A DNA stretch of 64,000 nucleotides, taken from contig NC_079147.1 of the NCBI RefSeq assembly GCF_945859685.1, positions 105,817,525 to 105,881,524 on the forward strand, given 5' to 3'. This document shows, piece by piece, positions 45,447-57,419 of this stretch; the stretch's first letter is position 1; each line of letters begins with the position of its first letter. The notes beneath the pieces are model-generated. The model did no database searches. It had not been told where the DNA came from and saw only the letters and a program-made list of their open reading frames with translations. Position numbers and translations under genes: made by a program. This DNA is from Eupeodes corollae (Eukaryota; Arthropoda; Insecta; Diptera; Syrphidae).

Positions 45447-45454
45447 TTTTCGAG
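45447..45454. repeat. hAT target-site duplication, right copy
   Basis: TTTTCGAG, pairing with 44356-44363. Confidence 0.75.
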
Positions 45455-47462
45455 ACATCCTCTCCCTCCGATTTAATCTTACACAAAAAAAGTGTGTGTT
45501 TTGGTTTTACAAATCTAAGAAAAGATATTTGTTAGAACATCAATTGACAGTTTCTAAAGTTTCTAATTATAAAAAGTGAATAAAACATAAATATTTAAAT
45601 ATTTTGAAGTTGTCTTTATGGATTAAGTTTTGCACTATGCATTATTTTTAAACAAACTGTGATACTTAGAAAGCGAAAAACCTCGTTTTCGAATAATTTT
45701 CAAGAAAAACTTCAAACAGTACGGAGTAAACTAGGAATGACCCGTTAAAAACTGTCTTTTGGCTAGTTAAAAAAATATCAAATTTAAGACTGAAAGTTTT
45801 TAGATGATCCTTAGTCTTGAAAATAACTTTTTGTATTGAATAAGAAACAAATCAGTTTAAAAACTTTCTTCTTATAGCCTCATATCTTATCTGTGATTTA
45901 AATAAGATTTTCTTAATAGAAAAATTGTATTTCTGTGTAACTAAAATCTATTCAAAACTTTTGGCTACCAGACCCTATGTAGGTACATCGAAAATATCAA
46001 TTTTTAAATTAAGGCTGACAATAAGTGGGTCAAACATTTCATTATTTACCGAGAGGCACTTAGACAAGGTAAATCAATTCTTCTTATTTTTTCAACAAAA
46101 CTTAGTAATACATCTAATGTTGTTTTTTGTTTGTTCTTTTTTTCGTTTTTTTAAAAGGAATAAGTTTTTTAAATTGAACAAAAGTCGTCAAGAGTAAAGA
46201 AAAAAAAAGAAGTCTCTGCCTGATGCGATGCCCGCACGTTTAACTTTTTTATATCATTACGAAAAAACTTCTCCAATTTCCGAATGTAGAGTAAAACTTC
46301 CTTATTGTGTAAACAATTTTACGTTTTCATTCTTCCTTTTTCACTTACAGCTTTATACCTACCATTGGATGGATAATAAGATTTTCATGTTAAAATTCAA
46401 AAACAGACAACAACTGAAGCTACAGCTTTGTAAACATAGCCAACCGAAAAACGAAAACGAATAAGGACTCGCTCCGGCGGAGGAGTCCTCGAGGCCGACC
46501 GAGATAAACTTCCAAAAAGAAAATTGAAAACAAATTTCTAAATAAAAGATAATTCGTTAAGTTTTTCTTTGTCGTCGTTGTTGTTGTTGTTATTTTGCCT
46601 ATTTTCCAAAAGGACCAAGGACAATAAAATGGACATCTGATGGAAAATGACAAAACAAAAAATTAGAAAGAAAAACTTAATTTGTTCCAACAAAACAAAA
46701 AGGTTCCTTCGCACAATCAAAACATTCTTCGAGCAAATTTTTATAGAGAAAATATGTTTCAATAAAAAGTGTGGTTTATGGAACTTTAAACGGTTTGAGC
46801 AATAAAAGGAAATATCAGAACATCACAACAGTTTTAGAAAAGGAGAATCCCGACAAATTGGAACAAAAAGGTGAGTAGCAAACACATCAGGTTTATTAAA
46901 AACTAATAAAATACCTTTAAGAAATGGATGAGGGGGTTCAAAGTTAACTTCTGACTTTTAAGACGAACCAAACTGTTGAATTAAATAATTTATTGAAGCC
47001 AGTTTAAAGAAGACACACAGGATATCATTATCATCATATTAAGTGTATTTGTCGTTAGAAGTATCTTTTAACGTCAGAATTTAAAACGTACAAATTTAGG
47101 AATCTTTACTTAAAAGGTTGATATTAAGCAAAAGATTTTAGTTATTTTTTTCGGCACATGAGCGGTAAGAACCTAAACTAATAAGAGGTTTTATTTCGAG
47201 TAGTCCACAACCTGTCACTTTACAAACTTCTAGCTTTTAACATCATTGATAAAAATGGAATAATATATTGAAAATTGATTGTTGTTTACTATACAAAAAT
47301 TTCGAACTTTTTCTAGTCACACTTCGCAAAACTATAAAGCACTTTGGTGTCGTCATAAATGTCCTCTTTGGCTGGCTACAGTGATGACATTAGGTACACA
47401 AATTTAAGCTGTTTGGGAAAGTTAATAAAGTGAAGAGTGGAAAATGATGTATACGTATATAC
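45455..47462. other. Unassigned intronic sequence
   Basis: AT-rich, A- and T-run-rich sequence with several 70-90 codon frames on both strands that look compositional. A GC-rich hairpin at 46464-46489 is listed separately. Confidence 0.45.
46464..46489. repeat. GC-rich perfect hairpin in AT-rich context
   Basis: AGGACTC, a single G bulge, CTCC, loop GGC, GGAG, GAGTCCT: an 11-bp stem with one bulge, standing out from flanks that are mostly A/T. It could form in DNA or RNA on either strand. The function is unknown. Confidence 0.5.
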
Positions 47463-47625
47463 GTTACTTATTTAAGCTGTCGCTTTAATCCTGTGTGAAC
47501 TAGGGCCTCATGAAATAAACTTCTCCATCTAGCTCGGTCTTTAGCTAGAAGTCTCTAGCTGCGTACTGCACTATTGGGCTGTCCTGTGGATGTGGATTTG
47601 AAGACTCGTTCGATTTTTTTTATGG
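47463..47625 (-). mobile_element. RTE-like LINE 3'-end fragment (copy F)
   Basis: TTACTTATTTAAGC.GTCGCTTTAATCCTGTGTGAACTAGG matches the 3' terminus of copies A and B, including the TAAG/TAAA-type tail, followed by CTAGCTCGGTC and GGATTTGAAGACTCG. It is truncated after about 160 bp. Confidence 0.8.
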
Positions 47626-47882
47626 GGCCAGCTTTAGGACATTGTTATACAGCTTTCTGTGAAAATGTGTAAGTTTCTCGAGATAGAAATGTCAAAGAGT
47701 CCTATACGTCAACAGATCTCTCAAGATCAATATAACGACTAATTTGCTGATGTCTGAATTTCAGTGTTGGAGACTGAAACAGGTAAAAACAAGTTATTGT
47801 CACATATGATGGGACAAATTCACTTGGAGTATAATGGAGATGTGGACGAATAAAGAGACTCAACTACAATACAAGAAATCTC

Positions 47883-48640
47883 TTAAATTGTTATTGTCCG
47901 TCCTGGATTGCTAGCTATGAAAGCATGCTTCTTGTGCCCGGACAGAGCTTTTGTAAACATTCCAAATACAGGAACGTCTAGGGGTTCAAGTCTATGACTG
48001 CAATGAGGTGGAAATGAGAGCATAATAAACCAGCTTGTTTTGAATAATTCTAGTGTTTCAATAGAAAGATGTGGGAAATGATTGTCCAGAACGAGTAATT
48101 CCAAACTTTCTTGAGTCTGCTTCACATGGTTTATAAAGTTAATCAGAAAGGTAAAAAATTCGTCATTGGTGGCCCATTTGCCATTCCAATGCCATTCCAG
48201 TTGGTGGAATTCCATTGACAAAGTGATTCTTTTCGGAAAAAAAATAAACATAGTTGGGATTGTGACCCCAGAAGCTGAGACTGATATTATTAAAGTCACG
48301 TCCTTACCAATTTCGCCTGAAGTTCCCATATTCTTTTTTCCAGCAATTATTTTCACTGGCTTACAATGCAATCTGTGGAGACAGTCTATATAACGTTCCA
48401 TATATTTAAAGCACTGAATTTGTGCCTATCTATAATCTCAGAGAATTTGTCGAAAAAGCCATTGACGTAAGCCTTGTTGATCGAGGTTGACCATACTTCG
48501 AGTTTCCGGCTTCCTTATCAATAGTTGCTGGTTCCTTTCAAGAAACCCCGTAAGCCAATTGTTATTCTCAATCCAAATGTTCGCAAGCGTGTGGACATTT
48601 TCTGGCGTTAAGCCAAGAAAAATATTAACGATGCTTTTAG
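47883..48640 (-). pseudogene. Pogo/Tigger-like DDE transposase relic
   Basis: The minus frame 47883-48401 reads VKIIAGKKNMGTSGEIGKDV, TLIISVSASG, LLVLDNHFPHLS (second catalytic Asp in LDNH) and PPHCSHRLEPLDVPVFG, the pogo/CENP-B-type DDE domain. The first Asp block (NVDETG) is lost at a frameshift near 48400; upstream, NNNWLTGFLERNQQLLIRKP (about 48500-48560) is the end of the DNA-binding half. Stops and frameshifts inactivate it. Terminal repeats were not identified. Distribution in the cell would be nuclear if active. Confidence 0.82.
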
Positions 48641-48957
48641 CAAATATTCCTGAAAGTGTGGGCCAACTAGCACCGCCCTACCCTGCCCTAGCCCGTCTTT
48701 ATTTGGGGAGTTTATTCCTTTCAAAAATATGTACTTGTGTGGTAAAAGTGGTAAACATTCCAAAAAATCTAAGAAATTTTGGTCTAATATGCGGGAATTG
48801 GGTGCATTACCTTGGTATGAAGAACGTTCTCGAAGCTGATACAATGAAGTGCATTTTAAAACTGAATTGACAGCGGGGAATAATATTAATACTTGAACAT
48901 TCATCTAAACTTGACTTTAAAATTTCACTAAGAAAACTTGACAACACTTTTCCGTTT
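48641..48957. other. Spacer, possibly more pogo-like sequence
   Basis: Open frames on both strands (127 codons plus, 98 minus) overlap here without recognisable motifs. Part may be the DNA-binding region of the pogo relic, but this could not be shown. Confidence 0.35.
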
Positions 48958-49156
48958 ATGATGATGGATTAAAAACAAAAACAAACTTTGCCGAATTCCA
49001 ATGTGGCTTCCGCTCTTTGTGATTTTCAACCACAGATCATACTTTGTCTATAACTAATATTGGTAGAAAATATGTTGAGGAGAATAAGAAGCTGTTTTTG
49101 AAGCGGCATTTGAAATGACTAAAAGGCAGGTATTGATTTATAAACTGGCATTAATC
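48958..49156 (+). pseudogene. LINE family K-like RT fragment
   Basis: Reads FAEFQCGFRSL, TTDHTLSITNIGRKYVEENKK, LFLKRHLK and MTKRQVLIYKLALIGVS, the fingers to motif A region (AEFQ.GFR.G.STTDHI) of a LINE like the outer element at 35226-37798. It is cut off by the RTE copy at 49157. Confidence 0.68.
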
Positions 49157-51897
49157 GGAGTTTCCCGTTTCGCGCTCCAAGTTAGGCGAGGTCACTTTCC
49201 ACCTGTGCGCACCACCTGGTTGGCGGTCTTCCTCTACTGCGCTGTCCTATGGGTGTCGATTCGAAGGCTTTCCGGGCCGGAGCATAAGCCATCTTAGTCG
49301 TTAGACTTTTAGCCGTCTGGTTAAGTCAACGTCACTGTAGACAGCATATGGGACCGTAGATCGCACGAAACAACCCAAGGTGCTTTCATCCGCTTTTGTC
49401 AAAGTCCATGCTTCTGCACCGTATAGCAGGATGGGGATGATAAGGGTCTTATATAGCAACACTTTGGTTCATCTTGGACTTTACCACTCAATTGCTTTCT
49501 TGGTACAAAGAAACAGCGCCTAACAAGAGTTATTCTGCGTTTGATCTCAGCGCTAGTGTTGTTTTCTGCGTTTAAAGCGGAGCCTAGGTGGACCTTGACT
49601 ACCTCAAAGTCAAATCTACCCTAGCGACGGTGACTTTTTGACCATACGTCGGTGTTGTTTGTCCATTCTTGACGACAGCATGTGCTTTGTTTTGCCCTCA
49701 TTAACCGTTAAACCCATTTTTGCCGCCTCTGCCTCAGTACTCACAAAAGCCCCATAGACACCACGCTGAGTTCTTCCGATTATGTCAATGTCATCAGCAT
49801 ATGCTAGTAATTGGACAGAGTTTTGAAAGATAGTGCCTCTAGTGTTGACGTGTGAGCTGTGCACTATTCTTTCAAGCTCGATGACATCGAAAGGTTTTGT
49901 TAAGTTGTTTCCAACCTTTATGGAGCAGCGTGAATTCTCCATGGTCACCCTGCACAAACGGACTAGTTTGGCAGGGATGGCAAAACTAGACATGCCTCTA
50001 AAAAGCTCATCCTGTAGATGCTGTCATATGCGGGCTTGACATAGATGAAAAGATGGTGGGTGTCGATTTGGTGTTCTTGGGTTTTTTCCAGGATCTGCCA
50101 TAATGTGAATATTTGAACTGTGGACTTACGGTCTAAAACCACACTAATAAGGACCTATCAGTTTGTTGACGAAGGGCTTAAGACGTTCACATATTACGGC
50201 AGAGAATATTTTGTAGGCGACGTTAAGCAGACTGATTCCTCTAAAGTTGGTGCAGTTTAGAGGGTCTCCTTTTTCCAGGATCGGGCTAACAATACTGAGG
50301 TTCCATTCATCGGGCATGCTTTCTTCCGGACATATCTTACAGATAAGTTAATGCATGGTCCTAACCAACTTATCTCCAGCTGCTTTAAAGAGCTCGGCAT
50401 TCAAGCCATCCGCTCCATCGGCTTTATTAGACTTCAGCTTAGATATGGCAATCTGTGGTACTTCCATATCCTGTGAATTTCGTTTCACCTGTTCATAAAA
50501 CTTTAGAAGTTTGAACTTCATTCTTGCCCTCAACTTCTTCGACCGCACGCTTCTCATGCTCTCTTTTTCCTTCTAAGAAGTCGGAGTTCCTCTCGCCTCT
50601 TCTGCTCATAGAGCTCATGAGCAGCTCTCGTCCTTTCATGCAGCTCCGCTTTGCGTGCCTGTTGTTTGGCTGCATTTGCCTGCCGACATTCCTTATCAAA
50701 CCAGGGGTTCCTTGTTGGTGGCTGTTTGAAACCCAGCACATCAGAAGCGCATCTGATTGCATCTTCGCAATGTTGCCACCGATTTTCGATACATTGTCTT
50801 GGGGGCAGAGAACTTCGAGAGAGGTTACTTGTAACTCGTCGGAAAAGGTTTTGGAGATCTTTTGCGATTGTAGCCGTTCAACGTTATATCTTCTGGCAGT
50901 ACCTCCCTATTTTGCCTTAGGTCTGAAACCCGAAGTGCTATCTTGGCTACCACGAGGTAGTGGCCCGAGTCGATATGAGCTCCTTGGAAAGTTTGTACAT
51001 CCATGATGCTGGAAGCGTGTCTGGCGTCGATCACAATAATGGGCAATCTGGTTTACGGTAGATTGATCTGGAGAAGTCCAAATTCCTTTGTGGATGTTGA
51101 GGTGTGGAAAACGCGTACTGGCTATCATGACGTTTCGCCACGCAGCAAAATCTATGAACCTGAATCCGTTGTCGGAAGTGTTGTCGTGCAGGCTGTTCTT
51201 CCCGATTATTCCACCGAAGATGTCTTCCCTTCCTAGATTGGCATTAAAATCGCCCAGGACTATTTAAATACCGTAGCTAGGACACTGCTCATATATTTTA
51301 TCTTGGAGCTCGAAGCACATATCTTTATTGTTGTCGTCTTTCTCTTCTGTGGGCGCGTGCGTGTATATCAGGCTAAATGTTGCCGAATTCAGCCTTGATG
51401 CGTATGGTCATGAGGCGCTCATTGATGCACCTATAGCTCACGACTTCTTGCCTAAGTCTGGCTCCAATGACGAAACCGCATCCAAATAAGCGCTGTTGGT
51501 TTTCGTGGTAGCAGTCACCATAGTAAATATCGCAGTTTTTATTATCTTTTTGCGCCCGGCCCATTCCATCGCATTTCCAAGATGTTGAATACCATGGACC
51601 CATCATTTCCCGTGCATATCCGAAGTTCGATGTCCTTAATTCGTTTGCTTAGTTTGTCAACAATAAATCCGTCCGTATCTGACGCTTTTTGGTGCTTCGC
51701 AACTGATCCTTAGTATAATTCCAAGGACGGGGAGCCGGATAAACCGTTCCTTATAGGCCTGGGCTGTGAATAAGTCGAAGAAGCCCTATTGGGTGTACTG
51801 TAAGTAGTTCAACCTTACTGGAACTGTAGACGCCACCGTTGATTCTATCTCGAGAATTCGTCCGCTGCCGTCTGGATAAGGAGAGGTCCCTTGTGGA
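49157..51897 (-). mobile_element. RTE-like LINE, copy C
   Basis: Colinear with copy A: RT thumb 49157-49620, palm 49616-49993 with LLAYADDIDIIG (YADD intact, 49790-49804), fingers 49990-50450, linker 50348-50762, endonuclease 50825-51606 (FPHLNIHKGIWTSPDQST, DARHASSIMDVQTFQGAHI), and 5' UTR to 51897. It lacks the extreme 3' tail. Many frameshifts and a palm deletion (FDV joined to IELERIV) make it inactive, but together with copy A it gives most of the family consensus. Confidence 0.87.
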
Positions 51898-52190
51898 AAC
51901 ACTTCTTCCACCTTTTTGCAAATCCAAATATTGACCTTGCCCCTAAATATCAAATCTTTAACGCTACTGTCAAAACGTATGTTTTATCGAGTATAGGCAT
52001 TTGTGCATCCCCATTGAAGAATTTGAAGCTGTTCAAACATATATTTTTTCCAACGGGTATTCGATTTAGCCAATTATTCTATAACCTATGATATACATGC
52101 AGAACATGGTTTATCTCTTATTTATCTGCAAAACCTAAAAACGCTTTCATATTATTTTATAAACGTGATAAAAATAAAGAAAAATAGCCT
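51898..52190 (+). pseudogene. LINE family K, RT thumb fragment
   Basis: Reads FANPNIDLAPKYQIFNATVK and then, frameshifted, FFQRVFDLANYSI, resembling the 'K..LF.A.V.S...YG.E.WG......E..Q..FFKR.F.LP..TPNY' region also seen at 54970-55247. Its start coincides with the 5' end of RTE copy C. Confidence 0.62.
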
Positions 52191-54869
52191 TTATAGACCA
52201 AACGTTTTAAGATGCTCCTCATTTCAGGGAATGAGACCAACTCGCCTTATCGAAAGACATCACACTATTGGTATCTGAGAATAACGTTCGTGGACGACAA
52301 AATATATGACCAGTACTTAACTAGAGCATCATCATTAGCCTCTAGGTTTTTCAATTGTCTATACTAAAAAAAGTTATTTTAATAGTAACTACTCATCTGA
52401 AGTGATAAGCACAACTTTTTAAGGGTTAAGTTATTAAAACAGGAAATCCAAAGGTTTTATTTCCAGGAAAGTTTTCTAACGTTAAATAGTCTCTAGGATA
52501 TATGAAATGGCCCTCGGGGTTAATTCTTTGTGTTCAGTTTCTACAATCATGCCCTGACCTGTCGTTATAGCTTCTTCAACCAAATTAAAATCCTTGTATT
52601 TTTGCCCCTTCAATAAATAAGTGCAATAAACTCCAAAAAACAAAAACCTGAATTAAAGACATACTCCTTTCGCACAGCCGAATTTGAGTTTAAAAAGAAA
52701 AATTAAGGTACATACCTCGGCCTATACCTACTAACGAGATAACTTAACGCAAGAAGCATCTTAAGTGCTTAAGAAGGCGTTAGTACATACTTGATTCATT
52801 CATTGCCAAATAAAACCAATTATTTCATCAGATTATATTATCTTATAAAAGTTTTATACAAAACTCAACACACTTATCATCTTCAGATCAATTAACAGAA
52901 AATTTAATTTCAACAACGCATTCTGTAATTTGACACTTTTTATGCTTAAAAGCATTTCTCTATATTATAGGTTCGAGGTAGATAGGTCTAGGTACACTTT
53001 CTGCAAGTACGAGGTGCCTATGTCTTATGTAGACCTACCTACCTATAGGAACCTATGCTGTACCCACTTATACGGGAGAGAACTTAAGACTTAAGACAAG
53101 CGGATTTATATTGAGGAAATGCCAAATGAGAGGGAGATGGAAAATAATATAAAACCATCTGTCGGTAACATCAGACCAGCAGATTGACGTTGAAAGAAAA
53201 TTAAATCAAGCCTCCTCATTACGATTATCATCATCGTCGTCGTTCTCGTCCTCATCCTCGTCCTCGTTGTTCTGATGGGTTCGGTGGGTGGACTTTAGTT
53301 CAGTTTCATCAAATGACATCCCCAAAAACAAACCCCTACGACTACTGGCACTCACCAATTTTATGGTGTTTTTCTGACGAATTTCGTGGCAACCGGAGTT
53401 GGGGTAGGAGTTCAAATATGCGCCGAGGGGTGAGAATATGTCCTGGATTTTCAAGGTTTTTTCTTAATTCTATTTTCTCCCAACTGAACTCTCAACATAG
53501 CTGGGGCTCTATACTCTGGAGTAGGGTGTCTCACGGCCTTTTCTGTACTTCTTCCATAATTATTATCATCTTGCTCCTGATGGATTGTGATTCTGCTTCT
53601 ACTCCTGCTCCTGCTGTTTTAAATTCAGAATCCGAAGTGGATTTGGATTGGGCTGGGCGTTGTGTGAAATATTTTGCTTACCGGGATGGTTGACGATGCG
53701 AGATCGAGATGCCATGATGCCGCAATGGTGGTGATGGTGAAGCCGTGAAGGTGATATCCAATCGAATGGCATACTGGCGCAATATTTAATTGGAACATTT
53801 TCGAATCGAGTTTCCTGAAATGAGTCGATAATGATGGTCTGCGGGAGGTGGCGGTGGTGGCGGGTGATGTGGTTCGTGTTGGTTTTGGCGGTTTTCTCGG
53901 AATGGAAAAGGTGGTTGGTTTTTGGTCTGTAATTATTTGGAAATTATTAATTATTCTCCTTCATTAGACTTTGAGAAATGAAATGTTTGTTTTGTTTGAA
54001 CTTTTTCAAATGTTCTTTGCTCCTTTTTTCATTCGTCCTCATCGTAACTTAAGTTTGTATGGGGAAGTAAAGACAAGCAACAAAATAACGATTAATCATA
54101 AATCGAAATTTTTGTTTCGCCAGCAAGAGAAATTGCTGTTGTTGAAGCTGAAGAAAACTGCTAATAGATCTGAAAATTCCTATCAATTGGCTGTGCAATG
54201 GATAGAGCTATTTATGTACAATGTACTTTATCAGCTCTGTTGAAATTTGAAAAATGTTAAATGTCAAGAATGTTACTGTCATTTTCATGTTTTAGGAGAG
54301 AGTAACATATTTGTCAATTTTTTGATTTAAAATACTTACATATAAGAACATTGCATAAAATGTAATATAAGGTATAATGCTCAATATATCGCGGATAGTA
54401 AAGTATCAGAAAACTTCCGAAGTAAAAGCATTCAATATTAGACCAGTAATTTTGTAATAGTGTCATTTTTAATATAGTGTCATTATTATAGACGTAAGTT
54501 TTCAATCTGACAATACTTTCTTCGAAATTGGTCTTCTTGACAGGTGTCACTTGATTTATGCTCAGTTTGGTTTGCCATTTGATAATAAAGACTTACATCT
54601 GAACAAAGTTTAAAAATCGCACAAACGATTGATAGATAGATAATGTACATTGTTTACAAATATAATTTAATTAAATTGTTAGGGCTTGGCTTTGCCGACT
54701 GCCAATTGACATCAGTTTGAAAATTACCAATGTATCTAATTGAATTTTTTTTTGTTTGAATTAGCATTTATAATATTAATTAAATACAGAACTGTTATAA
54801 AAGGATTCGTTTATAATTTGGTTGCGGTAAGATATGTTCGAAAATAATTCAATAATTGATTTACGTTTC
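52191..54869. other. Unassigned sequence with GC-richer and microsatellite patches
   Basis: 52200-53150 is AT-rich. 53214-53272 is a TCATCG/TCGTCC microsatellite that produces an acidic minus-strand frame tail. 53500-53900 is GC-richer with GGTGGC repeats. A 126-codon plus frame (53313-53693) has no recognisable domain. See the candidate donor at 53676-53685. Confidence 0.45.
53676..53685 (-). promoter_or_regulatory. Candidate splice donor (possible upstream exon)
   Basis: The minus strand reads CATCCCG|GTAAGC at the edge of a GC-richer segment, preceded by a frame MASRSRIVNHPG that opens at an ATG. It could mark a 5' or early exon of the receptor gene or of another gene, but there is no homology support. 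Confidence 0.2.
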
Positions 54870-56200
54870 CTTAACAGTTGAGGAGGGCGACTATCTCATC
54901 AGGTGACTTGACATTGCTGCCGAGCAAATTTCTGCGTATTTCTAAAGTAGGCAGGATGGTCTTCTAGATTCTTATACCACAGATTTTTTTTCAATTGTTT
55001 TCAATGCCAGAATTTTTGGGAGTCTTTCATCTGGCGTATTAAAAACTTTTTTGATATAATCAACATGACATTTAATAGTTTTGATGATGAGTGGTGATAG
55101 TGATGTCTCAATTAAGATCACATAGTTTGGGGTGTTTTTCGGTAAACGATAGCTTCTTTTAATAAAGAACCTATGAAGTTTTTCGACCGTTTCAAACTTC
55201 TCCCTCCCCCATACCTGTGCTTCAGACATCATAATAGATTCTGCCACTGCAACAAAAAATTTATATTTGACACTATGTGATATTGACTGGTTTGAAAAGC
55301 ATTTCTTCCATGTTGCGGATTTTGCAATTTTAGATTTAATCAGATTTTCTAAGGTATGTATGTTTCCATATTAAGTTTGCTGCTCATGGTAAATCCTAGA
55401 TATTTGTAGGTTTTAACAATCTCGATTGGTTCTCTGTCATAGTGCTATTTCTCATTCCTGGCTGTTCTACCAGAACCATTCCGGAATATCATCACCTTCA
55501 CCTTGGCTTTGCTCACATTGAATTTCAGATTCCATAACCCATAATACACATTTAGTCGGTTAATCATCAACTGTAGGTTCTTGGGCGAGTAAGCAAACAG
55601 TATGAAGTCATTTGCAAAAAGCAACGCTTTTTCCTCGATATTTCAAATCCACTAGGAAGAAAATCAGGTCCCTTATGAGCAAAGCAAACTAATTTGGGCT
55701 TAAATTACATCCTTGCTTGCCTCCCACCTTCGATTCGAAACTCTCCGACTTTTCGGTGCTATTTCATACCGCTGTCTTATTTTCGTCATGGATGATTTCT
55801 AGTACCTGCCCAAATTTGTCTGACATGCCATAATTGTATAGCTTGTAGCTTAGTGATCGGCGTTCAACGGTATCAAAAGCTGCCTTAAAATCGAGCTTCC
55901 TTTTTTGTTCAATAGAGGTTGCCTCTATATGCTTTGCAGTACAAAAATATCGTCGATAGTCGAGTAGCCACTTTTAAAACCTGCCTGAAATTCCCCAAGC
56001 CACTTGGATTCGTGATATCCAACGGATCAATCGGTTATTTAATAATGATGTGAATATCTTGTAGGTGGCGTTGAAGAAGGATATCCCACGTTAGTTTGAT
56101 ATTATCAATGTTTCCTTTTTTAATTGCATCTAACTTTAATCTAGAAAAACATTTACAATCCAAATTACATATGTTACATCTTGAAACAGGAATAGGAACC
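54870..56200 (-). pseudogene. LINE family K, RT to C-terminal region (inverted cluster, left part)
   Basis: High to low coordinates: RGISFFNATYKIFTSLLNNR (56040-56100), AEFQ-like FQAGFKSGYSTIDDIFVLQS (55925-55990), LALLFA-type palm remnants, SPKNLQLMINRLNVYYG and NLKFNVSKAKVKVMIF (55480-55590), EPIEIVKTYKYLGF (55385-55430), and AQVWGREKFETVEKLHRFFI plus LPKNTPNYVILIETSLSPL (54972-55247). This is nearly a whole RT in order, but in several frames with stops. The YADD box reads FANDF, so the catalytic residues are altered. Confidence 0.8.
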
Positions 56201-56879
56201 CTCTTTTTAGACACACTTAAATTACAAGAGTTTTGCCGATGGGAGACGAAAGAATTCCGCGAATAGTACTCATACATGCTATCAATTCTATAGTTTCGTG
56301 TGTTAAAGAGTGGAAGAAACAATTCTTCTTTTCAATATCAGCAGATGAAAGTATCGAGGCGCTTAAGTTAAAATTTGATGACTTGCTGAAAAAAGTCGGC
56401 AACGTGATGCACGATATGTTTATGAATGAAGCTGAAGCATCTATTTACAGATCTTACTTCAGTGAATTTAACCATTTCTTGAACCACAACACCTACAATA
56501 CACAAAAAATCAGCTTGCTATTTAAAGTAAGAGGTGAAGCAATTTGAACTACATTCCTCACCGTTCAGAATTGTCAATATTGTGCGATTTATCCAATCGC
56601 AATTAACGGGAAGATGTACTTCATTTCCTGTGGGTTTGACCAATACTCAAGGATTTCCGAAAGCGCTATTTTTGAATATATAAACTCGGTTTAGAACAAA
56701 CGATCAACGTCTGAATGAAGAACTGGGCTGGGACCAAATATATAAATTTAAAAAAAAATGTCTGGTAGACGGCCTTCGGGCAAACCAATGAAAGACTTGT
56801 ATAATCATACAATTAAGAATATAATATTTTGTTCTTGTATCTTTTGAAGTCAATAAAACTAAACTAACTAACTAATGTT
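56201..56879 (+). pseudogene. LINE family K, C-terminal end and 3' tail (plus orientation)
   Basis: The frame 56233-56547 reads SEFNHFLNHNTYNTQKISLL then FKVRGE, followed in another frame by LNYIPHRSELSILCDLSNRN and VLHFL..PILKDF, the Cys-containing C-terminus also seen at 30372-30776. The 3' end is AGTCAATAAAACTAAACTAA then CTAACTAA. The plus orientation is opposite to the RT part on its left. Confidence 0.72.
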
Positions 56880-57160
56880 GACTTTCTTATGTATTAGAAA
56901 AATTAAGACATTTTTGTATCTGTTCTGGAATACTTCCAGAATCCAAAATTTTATTGAAAGCCGAAGTTAAATTTAAAGTTAGCCTTTCTGTTCCATATTT
57001 AAGGAATTCAAGTGTTATACCATCAGGTATTGAAGCTTTTCCGTCCTTCCTTCAATTTCACTTATACGGTTTTAACTTCGTCATGAGTGGTGACACTATC
57101 CAAGATATCGTTCGAGTAGGAAGGTTTAGCGTATTGGATAAGAAGCGTAAAACTCTCTGG
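56880..57160 (-). pseudogene. LINE RT fingers fragment
   Basis: The minus strand reads RKDGKASIPDGITLEFLKYG then TERLTLNLTSAFNKILDSGS and IPEQIQKCLNF, the 'K.GKAPG.DGI..EFLKYG......L..LFN.I...G..P......I' fingers region of family K-like LINEs. Confidence 0.75.
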
Positions 57161-57419
57161 GTACAAAAGTAACTTGAAGTGATTATGCAATACATCGATA
57201 TTTAATTGCAAAATGATTTTTGGTTTTGCTCAACTATAAATGTTTCATATAAAAAAACGAAATCATGATTGCTTGTAATTTTAAAACAGTTTACGAATAT
57301 AGCTAATTATAGTTTTTTGCAGACGGCAGCTTCACCCTATGCTCTAGAATAACTTCTGGTGTTTGTTGGCATTGCTAAGTCTCTATCCTGACAACCAGAT
57401 GGGGCAGGATCATCTCGAA
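57161..57419. other. Spacer, nothing recognised
   Basis: AT-rich sequence between the LINE piece and the minisatellite element. Confidence 0.35.

Noticed and set aside
50524..51006. 160-codon plus-strand frame, one of the longest here
   Set aside because: Antisense to the RTE endonuclease/linker of copy C, without any domain of its own.
53206..53454. Minus frame with an acidic C-terminal tail
   Set aside because: The tail is a TCATCG/TCGTCC microsatellite; the rest matches nothing, and no splice or start support was found.
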